Assembly: GCA_973895155.1 (NCBI GenBank)
Contig: OZ316894.1
Coordinates: 11,098,001-11,162,000 of the forward strand
DNA length: 64,000 bases
Direction: 5' to 3'
Source: Marsupella aquatica
Taxonomy: Eukaryota > Marchantiophyta
The translations under genes were made by a program, and so were the position numbers. The number at the start of each line of letters is the position of its first letter. Position 1 is the stretch's first letter. The notes beneath the pieces were generated by a model. The model was not told the origin of the DNA, did not search any database, and worked only from the letters and a program-made list of their open reading frames with translations. Shown here in pieces: positions 23,160 through 33,360 of this stretch.

Positions 23160-24560
23160 ATGGTGACCATTTAGGGAAAATTGGTCATCACGGAGTCCTC
23201 TGGTGATACGGGGCTACCCGAGGGACGACGGTCTGGTTTCACTCGAAGTGGAGTGCAATTTTGGCCGACGACATTGTTAGTGGTTACAAGTGGGGTTTCA
23301 GATAGTGATTCTGATGAGGACTTAGTAGCCAGTTCTCCTCAACATCAAGTGACTGTGCCATTGTTGTGGGATATGGAAGAGATGTATGGGGCCACGAAAG
23401 GACCGAGGAGATACTCTGGTGCAGTTGGCACGATTGATTTGGATGATTTCATCCAAGAGTTTGATACGTGGTGTGATATGCAGACAATGCGTAATGCCAC
23501 ATTGTTCACACCTTTTATGGCTTGGAAAGGGTTGTTTCAGCATTTGGAGGGGCCACCCATCGATGACTACCATGAGTTTTGAAAGGCTCATTTAGTGGAT
23601 ATTGAGGCATGGAGACAGCATTGGTCACCAAACTATGTGTCCATCACTTATGGCACAAGTGCGGTTGCCCAACCCATTGCTACAACTGCGGCTTCTTCTA
23701 GCAGCACTAGCTAGAGTGGCACTCCATCAACATCCACCGCTACTCCTACCGGTGTGATTGTGGCTGGGAGTGGAGCTGCGCCAACATTTAACCCTGTGAT
23801 GAAGTTCTTTGAAGTATTGAAGCAGAACTACCAGGGTTTGAGAACCGATAAGTTGAAGGGTCTTCAGGAGTTCCAGCGCAAGACTAGAGAGAGCCTACGT
23901 GAGGCATACACTCGTATGCGAAGGTTGATTATGGTCACACAAGGAGTGACAGAGGCCCAAGCGGTCCAATTTTGGTATGCAATTCTGGATAGGGAGTTGC
24001 ATCGTAGAGTGAGAGATGCCACTCTATTGAGGGATTCAGATCCCACATTGGCTATAGTTTTTGCACTTGCTGAGCGCATTGAGCTCAATATGGTGAATGA
24101 GATGGTGGTGACTTCCAGATTTGGCAAGGAAGCACCAAAGGTTGCATCAACGCCCACACCGCAACCTACTGCACGTAAGAGCCAGAGAGAGAAGCCTACA
24201 ACACGGGAATCTACTAGTCAAAGACATGTGCCTTCTTATGCTGGACAACAGTCAGGATGTTGGACTTGTGGTGGGGATCATGCACAAAGATATTGCCCGG
24301 ATAATAGGGGGCAAGGAGGGGCATCTACACTTGATCAACGATAGTGTGATCATTGTGGAGTTTTTGGACACACCAAAGATAGGTGTTTTGTACTTCATCC
24401 TGAACTACGACGGGGAGGACCACGTGCGTATGATCAGGGAAGAGGAGGTAGAGGTGGTGGACGTGGTCGAGGCATGCCACATGCAGGAAGACAGGGAGGT
24501 GATGTTGCTCCTACCATTACCACAGATCCTAAGGATGCAAAGATTGCTCAATTGGAGTAA
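23160..24560 (+). pseudogene. Gypsy gag with two zinc knuckles
   Basis: The frame begins at the ATG at 23,160 (a TAG already sits at 23,172) and continues in one frame through further stops at 23,580 (TGA), 23,712 (TAG), 24,342 (TAG) and 24,558 (TAA). An acidic N-terminal part is followed by a capsid-like helical region (FNPVMKFFEVLKQNY, EFQRKTRESLREAYTRMRRL, IVFALAERIEL) and a basic linker. Then come two CCHC-type knuckles: CWTCGGDHAQRYC near 24,260-24,296 and CDHCGVFGHTKDRC at 24,345-24,386, followed by a Gly/Arg-rich stretch. It would form the virus-like particle and bind element RNA. All five stops need only one transition from a plausible sense codon. No separate gag stop is evident, so gag was probably fused with protease. 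Confidence 0.85.
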
Positions 24561-24572
24561 CAACTAGCTGCA

Positions 24573-25974
24573 ATGGCTAGTTCTCAAGTTAGACCTACTG
24601 CTAGTGATGGAGCTTCTACATCCTATGGAGCTTCAACCTCTTATGGAGCTGATGAAGATCTTGCCACCATGGGATTTATGTGTGGCACTGCGCATGTGAA
24701 TGCATCAGCAGCTTTAACTCGAGGAGCAGCAAAAGCCCTTGAGCCTAGAGGAGCAGTGGTAGAGTTGGATCCTCAGAGAGGGGATATTCGTCATCAAACG
24801 AAGCTTCCCCAATCGTTTACATTGTTAGAGGTAGTTCAAACTACCTCTATGAATCCGGTTCGGACTAACCCAGGTGGGGGTAAGTTGGCGGATTCAAGTG
24901 ATGTTGTGACAGGGATGACAAGTACCATGTTGGGGGCGGCCACTACTATACTGCGCATGCCATTATTTTCAGCTACGGATATGTTAACATTGGGAGTTAG
25001 TCCAGCAGAGGTGTTCAGATTGGCGGCCACATTATGCGAGGACACTCCAGCTGTTGCTTCGCGTGCAGAAGCAACGCCCAATTCTGAAGCAGTGGAGTTG
25101 AATCCACCTATTGCCAGTAATGAAACATGGCATGCAGCAGCGGCAAGGTTGATAGATTTACCAGCGCGCCCTGCTTATGAGAGGACTAGGTTTAAACCTA
25201 GCGTCATATCATTGGATAATCGGAGTGGTATCTTCCGATTAGTTGGGCCTTCTGGAGCAATATACCAGCCAGAGCGAGTGTTACTAGATATTGGTGCTCA
25301 GCCCTTGATGTTGGGTAAGTCTGCAATAAGAGGATTAGGATTGCGTCCTGATGATTTGGAGTGTCCCTTTCCCATTCAGACTTCATTGGGAGGACCTACA
25401 CCCACACAGCATATCACTCGACAAGCACTTGAACTTAGGATTCAGGAGGATCATTCAAAGGATAACTCACGGATCCAAGCTCGAGCTATTTTGACTAAGG
25501 CTGAGTCATATGATGTCTTGGTGGGATATACAGTTCTCTATCCTATGGGATTTGTTCTTGATTTTTGGAATGAATCGGTGTCATATCGATCCGATTGGCA
25601 ATCTGGAGATGCTCGATTGAGCCAATTGCCAGTGCGATTTAGTGGACCTATTGGAGGCCCCAAATTTGCACCATTATCTTTGGCAGCATTTAGTAGTTTG
25701 ATTACTGGAGTTGATGATTTGATTGAGGGTAACGCACATGCAGCAAATGTTCCTATGGTGGAGGAGACACATGAGGAACACTTGATGCATGGATTGCCCA
25801 TTGATAGTGTTGTGACACCAGTATGGGGTACTGGACAGGCCTTGCCACAAAGTGCGCCCCGATTGATACATGATGCATGGCGTCATACTTTTACACCGCA
25901 ATCAGGAGCAGAGCAGTCAACTGCAAATGGACCGGTGACTCTTTCACCACTGGATACTACTCCTATTGCATGGC
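24573..25974 (+). pseudogene. Gypsy aspartic protease region, catalytic motif altered
   Basis: Same frame as gag, with no stop. After a low-complexity linker (about 24,573-25,130) comes a retropepsin-like fold. The active-site segment is LLDIGAQPLMLG, with the aspartate at 25,287-25,289, followed by a partner segment SYDVLVGYTVL near 25,505-25,537. The usual D-T/S-G-A reads D-I-G-A here; ATT for ACT is one C-to-T change in a CTG (CHG) context. The protease would cut the polyprotein. A linker rich in A, S and T leads to the methyltransferase. As read, the changed motif should impair catalysis, but whether the family always has Ile cannot be told from one copy. Confidence 0.75.
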
Positions 25975-27132
25975 AATATCCACATGAGGGTATTTGTTTG
26001 TTGGATTTATTTGGTGGAATTAGCACTGGATTGGCTGCCATTCTTCAAGCCGGCATTCCTGTGCGCCGTTATTTGTATGTGGAGACTGATGAGACAGCAC
26101 GTAGAGTCTCATTACGTCATGTGGCATTGTTGGTCAAACGTTACCCACAATTGTTGCCCGTGGATGCCGTTCGTGGTTATCAACATGCATTGCCAGCTGA
26201 TATTTCATTGTTGGGGGCGGATCATCTGGATCGCGTTGGCCCCATTGATTTGGTGATTGCGGGTTGGCCATGTCAGGGTCAATCTAGAGCTGGAGTTGGA
26301 CATGGACTTCATGATCCAAGATCTGCATTGTTTTGGGAGATGTTACGGGTGTTGCATCATCTTCAGTTGCATCAGACACATTCCCTTGCCTACATTTTGG
26401 AGAATGTGCCATTATTGGGTGATGATCGTCATTGACTTGTTGCCAGCGTTCATCAGGTTACTTAAGTTTTGGATTGGACCTGCTGTGTTATTGGATGCTG
26501 CACGTGTGGGTTCTCGTGCACATCGTCCACGCTTGTGGTGGACTAATTTGTTACCTTGTGAGGTGTTGAAGCGAGCATTTGATAGCATTCCTCACTCAGC
26601 AACCTTGGTGGTGGATGATATTTTGGATCCAGGGCGTCGTGCACAAGGTGTGATCCAGCCTGACAGACCTCCATTGGCAGTGGTCAATGTAGTTGGTCGC
26701 CCACGTTGTGCATTACCCACTTTTGTGAGTCATTCTGCTTCATATGCATTCAGAATAGGTGGGCCTGGACTTGTCTGGGATACAACTCTACAGCAGTTAG
26801 TGGAACCTACTGCTGATGAAAGAGAGCGTGCTATGGGATTTTTGACTGGCACTACTGCGGTTGCCTCTGTGTCAGAGAGTTCATGCCGCCAAGTCCTTGG
26901 TCAAGCCATGGATTTGAATTGCTTGACTTGGATTATCAGCTTGGGATTAGCTGAACAATTGCGGATGCGCTCTTTTGGTGTTACTGATCGTCCATTGGTG
27001 AGCTTGCGGTCTACTAAGACAGTAACGACCACAGTTGGGGGTGAGCAGACAGTCCATGGACCTATGGCAGGATTGGCCAAGGTAGGACAGATTGTTGAGC
27101 AGGTTGGGACTGCTCAAATTGTTGCTAAATAG
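25975..27132 (+). pseudogene. C5 cytosine DNA methyltransferase domain within the Gypsy polyprotein
   Basis: This domain would transfer a methyl group from S-adenosylmethionine to cytosine C5. Motif I is LLDLFGGISTGLAAILQAGI (from about 25,995). A motif II-like acidic strand RYLYVETDE follows. Motif IV has the catalytic Cys in GWPCQGQSRAG (about 26,263-26,295) and motif VI is LENVP (about 26,398). One net frameshift falls at about 26,430-26,480. In the new frame motif VIII is HRPRLWWTNL, then a target-recognition-like region, motif IX TADERERAMGF and a motif X-like RQVLGQAMDLNCLTWI. Motifs I to X are in canonical order, unlike plant DRM enzymes, whose motifs are permuted. The RPRLWWTNL motif recalls DNMT3-type RARYFWGNL. 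No nonsense codon breaks motifs I-VI or VIII-X. The catalytic PCQ and ENV are intact, but the frameshift kills this copy. Confidence 0.9.
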
Positions 27133-28650
27133 CAACCACCGACTATCTCTTCAACCCCAAAGGAAGACATCACAGCTTTGATGGAGAGTTGGGAGCCACA
27201 AATTGGCCCTAAGTTGACAGGGGATGAGAGACGTCGAATGCATCAATTCTTGAAGAGTTACTGGAATTGTTTTGCATTTAGCATGAAGGATTTGGGAACA
27301 TTGAAGGGCCCTGGTATTCAGATTGAATTGGCTAGTGATGCGCCAATCTTTTGACGACCATATCGATATAGTGATATGGAGAGGGCATTGATCCGGAGTA
27401 GAACTTAGGATTTGTTGGAAGCTGGTTTGGTGGAGATTTCATACGGAGAGTATGCATCTGCCACAGTGATGCCAGCCAAGAAGGATGTGCATGGCAATTA
27501 CACGGATAGGCGAATGTGCGGTGATTATCGACCTATTAATCGTCAGACAAAATCTGATCGATATGCCATGCCCACACCGGAGGAGATCTTTGATGCAGTG
27601 GGGCATGCAAGGATTTTTAGGTCGTTGGATCTCAGGGCGGGGTACCATCAGTTGCCAATTAGGCATTCTGACAAGTCCAAGACAACATTCTAGGGGATTG
27701 ATTCTTATGGCAAAGATCGTTTGTATCAGTGGTTGTTCTTACCATTTGGGTTGAAGAATGCACCAGCTGAGTTCCAGAGAGTCATGGATCGAATCCTTGC
27801 AGGTTTGGATTTTGTCAGATGTTATATTGATGATATTTTGGTTTATTCTTCTACTGTGGAAGAACATCAGAGACATTTGCAAATTGTGTTTGAGAGATTG
27901 AGGGAACATGGATTGAAGCTCCATCCCGGCAAGTGTAAGTTCTTTCAAGAGAAGATTGAGTATTTGGGCCACACTATCTACCTAGGAGGATTGGGTGTGC
28001 AACAGACTAAGGTGGAGGCCATTACATAGATTCCTCGTCCTACTAATGTGAGCAGAGTTCGTGCATTCTTGGGATTGGCGAGCTACTATAGGAGGTATGT
28101 TAAAGGATTTAGCCAGCTTGCTAAACCTTTAACTATACTCACTAAGTTGGATCAGGAGTGGATTTGGGGAGACGACCAGGAGCATGCTTTCCAAGAGTTG
28201 AAGGAAAGACTGGCGTCAACACCTATTTTGAGAAGACCCATTTCAGGGTGACCATTTCAGCTTCACACTGATTGGAGTGGAGTAGGACTTGGAGCAGTGT
28301 TGACTCAGAAGGATGATGAGGGGAATGAGTTTGTTGTGGCGTATGCCAGTAGATCCAACAATTCAGCAGAGGCTAAGTATAGCTCTTATGAGGGAGAGTG
28401 TTTGGCAGCAGTGTGGGCTGTGGCACATTTCCGTTGCTATTTGTTTGGTAATTTGTTCACCTTGATCACTGATCATCAACCTCTCAAGTGGTTAATGGAG
28501 TCTGACAAGCTTAGAGGGAAGCTTGCACGATGGGCATTGTTGTTGCAGGAGTATGATTTTCAGGTTGTGCATAGACCTGGAAAAGTGAATTTGGATGCGG
28601 ATGGGTTGAGCCGCAATCCATGTACCAGTCAAGAGGATGAGACTGGAGCT
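27133..28650 (+). pseudogene. Gypsy reverse transcriptase and RNase H
   Basis: The frame continues from the methyltransferase with stops at 27,130 (TAG), 27,352 (TGA), 27,406 (TAG), 27,691 (TAG), 28,027 (TAG) and 28,249 (TGA) but no further frameshift. RT motifs are clear: CGDYRPINRQT, FRSLDLRAGYHQL (first catalytic Asp), LPFGLKNAPAEFQRVMD and the core YIDDILVYS (about 27,820-27,846). The thumb and connection contain VRAFLGLASYYRRYV. RNase H has Asp in LHTDWSG, Glu in YEGECLAA, Asp in TDHQPLKWL and a late Asp in LDADGLSR. RT copies element RNA into cDNA and RNase H removes the template. Each stop replaces a residue that is Arg, Gln or Trp in similar Gypsy elements. Confidence 0.95.
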
Positions 28651-30108
28651 CGATGGCATGATGAGACAGATAAGGAGATGGTGTCAGGATGGCATGCATC
28701 TGCTTTCCTTTGTTGGGTGCCAGCATGCAGTGGATCCGTACACTTTACTTCATTGGATGGAGTAGATGATGAGTCTTCAGATATGGATGTTGGTGATGTA
28801 GTTTTTGGACAGCAAGATATTCACAACGATGTGAGAGTGTTGGAATATTTGCATGGTGGCTCCATTGGTGGCAATGTTGATGCTAAGGAGCGTGATAGGG
28901 TTCTACAACAAGCCAAGAGATTTCAATGGCAAGGAAACCATCTTTTGAGGGTACTACGTGATGGGAAGGTGTTGGTTGTACCAAAACCGTCACAACGAGT
29001 ACATTTGGTGCGACATGCGCACGAAGAGTTAGGGCACTTTGGTGTAAAGCGCACTTATAGCTTGCTGCAGACACAGTATTGGTGGCGTGGTATGCACACT
29101 GATGTCCAACAATTGATAGCTAAGTGTGTGGTTTGTGATCGAGTGCGAGCATCGTTCAATGCTAGATCTCCCCAGTTGCATCCGCTACCGATCATGGGTT
29201 TGGGATATCGATGGAGTTTGGACTTTGTTGGTCCATTGCCTCTTATCCAACGTCACAATCGGTATGTTTTGGTTATGGTGGAGCACTTCTCCAAATGGAT
29301 TGAACTAGTGGCATTGCCAGATAAAGCTAGTGGAGGAGTGGCTACCATATTTTTGGATCGAGTACTCAATCACTTTGGAGCACCAGCTGAGGTGTTGACT
29401 GATTAGGGCACGGAATTCCGTGGAGATTTTGAGGGTTTGTGTGAGCAAGCTCTGATTGATCATCGTACTACTTCTCGCGATCATCTTGAGGCAGATGGAT
29501 TGGCAGAGAGAGTTGTACAAACTGTGAAGAGAGGATTGCGTAAGTATGGCTTGCAGGTTAGTCATTTGGGAGACTGGGATCTTCAACTACCTTGGTTAGC
29601 TATGGGCTACCGTTTTAGTAGACAAGCATCACTTGCATCCTTTTCACCTTATTTCTTGCTCTATGGTAGAGAACCAGATTTGCCAGCGGCTATTCGTCGT
29701 GATGTTGAAACTGTTGTGGATTTGGATGATCCAGATGTTTGGGTCAAGGTTTGTTCAGACAGGGCACGAGTTTTTGAGAGAGTCATGCCCATGGCCTTTG
29801 ACAACCTTGCTATTGCCCAACATCGTGATACTTTGCGGTATGCTACTATTCGTGGAGGAGGTTATCGCACGAGGATTAGAAGATTTTATCCTGGCGATTA
29901 TGTTTATTTGCAGCAGACAGCACCAACGACGCTTGATGTGACCGCAGGGCGGACAATCTTACGTGTGCGTGAAGTGTTGCCTTCTGGAGTCCTTATATTG
30001 GAAGGACGTGATGGTATGGTTTGGAAGGATCATGTGCGTAATTGTGCGCCATGTCATCTTCCAAACATTGATGGTACTGTGGATCCAAGCTTGGCACATG
30101 TTCGTGCT
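28651..30108 (+). pseudogene. Gypsy integrase
   Basis: The integrase carries an HHCC zinc head (HLVRHAHEELGHFGVKRTY ... CVVCDRVR, about 29,007-29,150). The DDE core has Asp in WSLDFVGPLP (29,214-29,243), Asp in VLTD just before the stop at 29,404 (TAG), and Glu in ADGLAERVVQ (about 29,491-29,520). A GDYVYLQQT-type beta-barrel segment follows, where chromoviruses would have a chromodomain next. It inserts cDNA into chromosomes. The frame is otherwise open from 28,252 to 30,258. Confidence 0.93.
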
Positions 30109-30258
30109 GGCTTGAAGTGTATATTGTGTGGGTCTGCTCAAGGAGCAGCTACTATGTTGATTTGTGATCGGTGTTCTAGAGGATGGCACATGTCGTGTTT
30201 GACACCACCCTTGCACATGATTCCTAGTGGATCATGGTTGTGTCCTCAATGTCGGTGA
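30109..30258 (+). pseudogene. C-terminal PHD finger of the Gypsy polyprotein
   Basis: The last ~47 residues before the TGA at 30,256 show the C4-H-C3 zinc pattern of a PHD finger: CILC, eleven residues on CDRC, then WHMSC, then WLCPQC. The conserved Trp before the last Cys pair is present. PHD fingers read the histone H3 tail, commonly lysine-4 methylation state. Lying at the integrase C-terminus, the place of the chromodomain in chromoviruses, it could steer integration to particular chromatin. That role is inference. The domain has no stop and no missing zinc ligand, and it is in the same frame as the integrase. Confidence 0.88.
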
Positions 30259-30421
30259 TGCCGACTAGTTATCATTCGTGTTCTCATGGAAGATATAGAT
30301 TGCAGGTAGGTGATCGATGGGGCTCACTTGCACCCGGCCTCCTGATCTTCACACCTAAAAAGGTGTATATCAACCTTGTAGAACTCATGGCTAGCTAGAG
30401 TTAGGGGACCTCACTTCCAGC

Positions 30422-30433
30422 TAGGGGGGCGAT
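30422..30433 (+). promoter_or_regulatory. Polypurine tract of the Gypsy element
   Basis: TAGGGGGGCGA lies two bases before TGTGGG, the start of the 3' LTR. It is the likely plus-strand primer and fixes the LTR start at 30,434. Confidence 0.75.
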
Positions 30434-30900
30434 TGTGGGTTTTGGGCATGTATGGACATGGGTTCCATTTGTAGATCATTCTCTTAGGTTTGTGTCGTTA
30501 GATTGTGACTATGTTTGGATATGTGTGACAAACGATGTATGTTGTGTAGCGATGTGTATGTGCACGACAGCTATCACACCATTTAGAGTGGTAGTAAAGT
30601 ATATCATACTATCTAGGTATAGAGGTTTTGTATGTGTGCTACATGAGCACTATGTTTAGTTTGAGTTGGTGTGAGGGATAGTTATCCCCTTGTGTTGGCT
30701 CAAAGGCCTCATCTTTCAAAGTTGAGCCTTTGAGCATGAGCTTGGTGGCTATGGTGTGGCTGACCAGGTTGTGTGCATGTAACGTGGATTCCTTGAAGCA
30801 CAAGGTGCGTTGGGCTTGACATACATGTGTGATCGCGTCGGATGGGATCATTGTTGGATTAGCACCGATCGTTGTTCGATTTGCACTATTGAAGAAGATT
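30434..30900 (+). repeat. 3' LTR of the Gypsy element
   Basis: Starts TGTGGGTTTTGGG after the polypurine tract and ends GAAGAAGATT. The final ACA present at the end of the 5' copy (21,988-21,990) is missing. The second part, 30,574-30,900, equals the 5' LTR fragment. Full length with ACA would be about 470 bp with TGT...ACA ends. Confidence 0.8.
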
Positions 30901-31026
30901 GGGTATGTATGAACATGGGTTCCATTTGTAGATCATTCTCTTAGGTTTGTGTCGTTAGATTGTGACTATGCTTGGATATGTGTGACAAGCGATGTATGTT
31001 GTGTAGCGATGTGTATGCGCACGACA
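30901..31026 (+). repeat. Extra LTR start fragment fused to the LTR end
   Basis: 30,901-31,026 repeats 30,444-30,569 without indels, with a handful of transitions. It follows the LTR end directly, minus the first ten LTR bases, and stops at GACA next to Copia GCTACGTCC. It is exactly the LTR part missing at the left end. Confidence 0.85.
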
Positions 31027-31262
31027 GCTACGTCCACAGCCGCACCAAGAGCTTCACTATGAACACGAAAAGTATATATCACCATAGCTCCATGGTCCAA
31101 GCTCTCTCTCTCTCTCTCTTTCTCACAAAGTTCTCAACTAAGTGTTCGCTCTCCATGGGACACCAAGAGGGTTATCCCTTCATGAAGAGTCTAGTCAACT
31201 AATGTTAACTCTGGTTAACTTACTCTAGTTAATCTAGCCAAGGTTGAGTCGAAACCCTAACA
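31027..31262 (-). repeat. 5' LTR of Copia 1, outer part
   Basis: Resumes the Copia LTR at GCTACGTCCAC and matches the 3' LTR to its end CCCTAACA, including the CT microsatellite at about 31,100-31,122. It is followed by the target-site duplication CAATG. Confidence 0.93.
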
Positions 31263-31267
31263 CAATG

Positions 31268-33355
31268 TTGCCCCCTGATCCTGGTCCTCCATGGTTGCAT
31301 GACACCATTCAAGGTAACTAGTGTGTTAGTGAATTGTTTGGTTTTTGTATGAAGCTGGTTGTGGTCGCCCATCCCAAATGCTACTTCTTTCACCGTGTGC
31401 TTAACTTGCTAGTTCTTAGCTCTTGCATTGTACATGTAATCTTAGCCACATTTGATGTTTCTTATATAGTGTCTTGGGTTTTGAGTTCATTTAGAACCAT
31501 AGTTTGGACCCATTCTTGATAGATTATTATGCATCATGACATTGGATTAATTCTTGCATGGCCTATTATCAAGGATCTATGCTGATCCGTATGCCTTGAT
31601 CCGTATCAGGAAGGACCTTGGCCTTGGCACGGGCCTTGGCAAAGGTTCCAATTCAAAATGAGTTGCAAACACGCTTACAATAACAAAAGAATTGGACCAC
31701 CAGGTCCGTTTCACCAACAATCAGACCAAGATCCCATTCTATCTGGATTGCAAATATGAATTCCATTTCCTAGCACTAGGAAACAATTGTCCAATCTTGC
31801 AAAACTTGGAATATATTACCAATCACTTTTGTCACGAAGACACCTTTTTGCTTAATTTCCCATTGCTCAACAAAAGATCCAATTCAATCCACATTGAAAA
31901 CTTCCAATTTGTGTTGAATGGCAACATACGATTATAATTTGATTGGAAACACCTGCTTAAGCTTTTCTTTGGAAAGGGGTCTTCGATTCAATCAGGATCG
32001 GAGAAGAATTGGACCAAGCAATCCAATTGTTTTTGGCCTGGACAAGCAATCCAACATTTTGTAAATGACAATGATGGTTTGTTTGTGATTGGGTTGGAAT
32101 GGTGATAGGACTCCAATTGTAATTTAATGGCAAAGTCCAAGACGCGTTAAATTGGACGGTCAGGTCGTACATCCAATTATAATAGAATCATAAATCTTGG
32201 CATAATTGGAAGATGAGGATTGGACCAAGCCCCAAAATGTACTAGTGTATTCCACTGACCATGTAGAATCAGATCAATGCTTTAGAGAAATTGTGCTTAC
32301 CATGTGTTTTGATTTGTGTATCACCAAATGTAACAAATCACCAAAGGTCTTGTCCACTACAATTCTTTATTTGATAGCTATCTTGCAAATGTGCCTCAAG
32401 CGGGGCCTCAAATTCAATCCCACCAAGTTGAATTCTGAATAGAATGTCCATTCAAGTCAACCATTTTCTACTAACATGTCCCCCAATCGATTGTAATTTG
32501 GTCTTGAATTTGGCACATAATTACCTAGAGTTTGGTAAATGTTTTTGTGTATTTTTGTGGATGTAGCCTTTGGTGAGGTGAATCACTTATATCTTGTATA
32601 AACTACTTGTGTGTTTGTTGTATGTTGCACATGTGCATGTTGTCTTTGAGTAACAATCATTTACTCAACAACTTTGTGATTCAATTAATAAATTAGTTTT
32701 TGAGAAATATAGTGCAAGCTCGGATTTTGTGAATAGTGAGTGATGAGCGATCATGACATCTCACAAGGAAAGGGGGGGTTTGGCTATGGTGGAGTAAACA
32801 CAGATGTCCCATATTCCACATAGTGTCATCCCTGCCAAATTCTCCTAGCCAAGAGCTATACGAAGGAGCTGGCCCATAGGGAACCCAACCTGAGTCTTGG
32901 TGAGTTGACAACTCTTAGGGTAATATTTTTAATCACACATTCTTGGGCTCAATTTACTTTAAATGTGTGATTCAATGCTCTACATATGTTAGGCTGTGTT
33001 TCTAGCTAACCTATTTACTTCTATAGTACTAGTTAGGCTTCAGTAGACTAGGATAGCACGTGGTTGAATTCAAGGCTCCCAATAGACTATGGGAGAGGGC
33101 ATAGGCAAGGGAAATACAAACTTGTGCGCACACATGAAGATTCATTCTCTAGAAGCTAAAAGTGAGAGGGTGAGAGGAGGCTGGAGCTCTAGCACATTGG
33201 CGGTGGCGGGTGTAAATTTTGTTTTATATTATTGGATTCTCTCATGACCGTGGATGCCTAGACGCAGTGAGAGATGTGCTTTCAATGCTGTTATTTAAAT
33301 GGATGTTGTTCATATGTGTTGGCGCTGCCTTGTTTGGTCTAGATTATTTCCCAAC
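31268..33355. other. Intergenic between the two Copia elements
   Basis: 31,640-32,230 is rich in CCAATT and AATTGG runs, like 15,790-16,050. A piece near 32,617-32,670 recurs near 14,077. ORFs of up to 81 codons match nothing. No gene is supported. Confidence 0.4.
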
Positions 33356-33360
33356 AATTT

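Larger units (their letters stand above)
21659..31026 (+). mobile_element. Gypsy LTR retrotransposon encoding a DNA methyltransferase and a PHD finger
   Basis: A 9,368-bp insertion in the Copia 1 LTR, bounded by GCTA on both sides (21,655-21,658 and 31,027-31,030). The order of parts is LTR fragment, leader with a palindrome array, gag, protease, C5 methyltransferase, reverse transcriptase, RNase H, integrase, PHD finger, polypurine tract, full LTR, and a second LTR fragment. RT before integrase places it in Gypsy (Ty3-type). Capture of cytosine methyltransferases by retrotransposons has been reported in charophyte algae and dinoflagellates; I have not compared sequences with those. The coding frame runs from about 23,160 to 30,258 with transition-type stops and one net frameshift, so this copy is dead but young enough to read. 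Confidence 0.95.
16063..31262 (-). mobile_element. Copia LTR retrotransposon 1, complete in outline, split by a nested Gypsy element
   Basis: The two LTRs begin TGTAGGATCG and end CCCTAACA on the plus strand. The 3' LTR is 16,063-16,393. The 5' LTR is 21,560-21,658 continued at 31,027-31,262. A 5-bp duplication CAATG flanks the whole (16,058-16,062 and 31,263-31,267). The PBS and PPT sit in the expected places for a minus-strand element. Without the nested 9.4-kb Gypsy the element is about 5.8 kb, an ordinary Copia size. The LTRs differ at roughly a dozen positions by eye, so the insertion is not recent. Confidence 0.95.
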
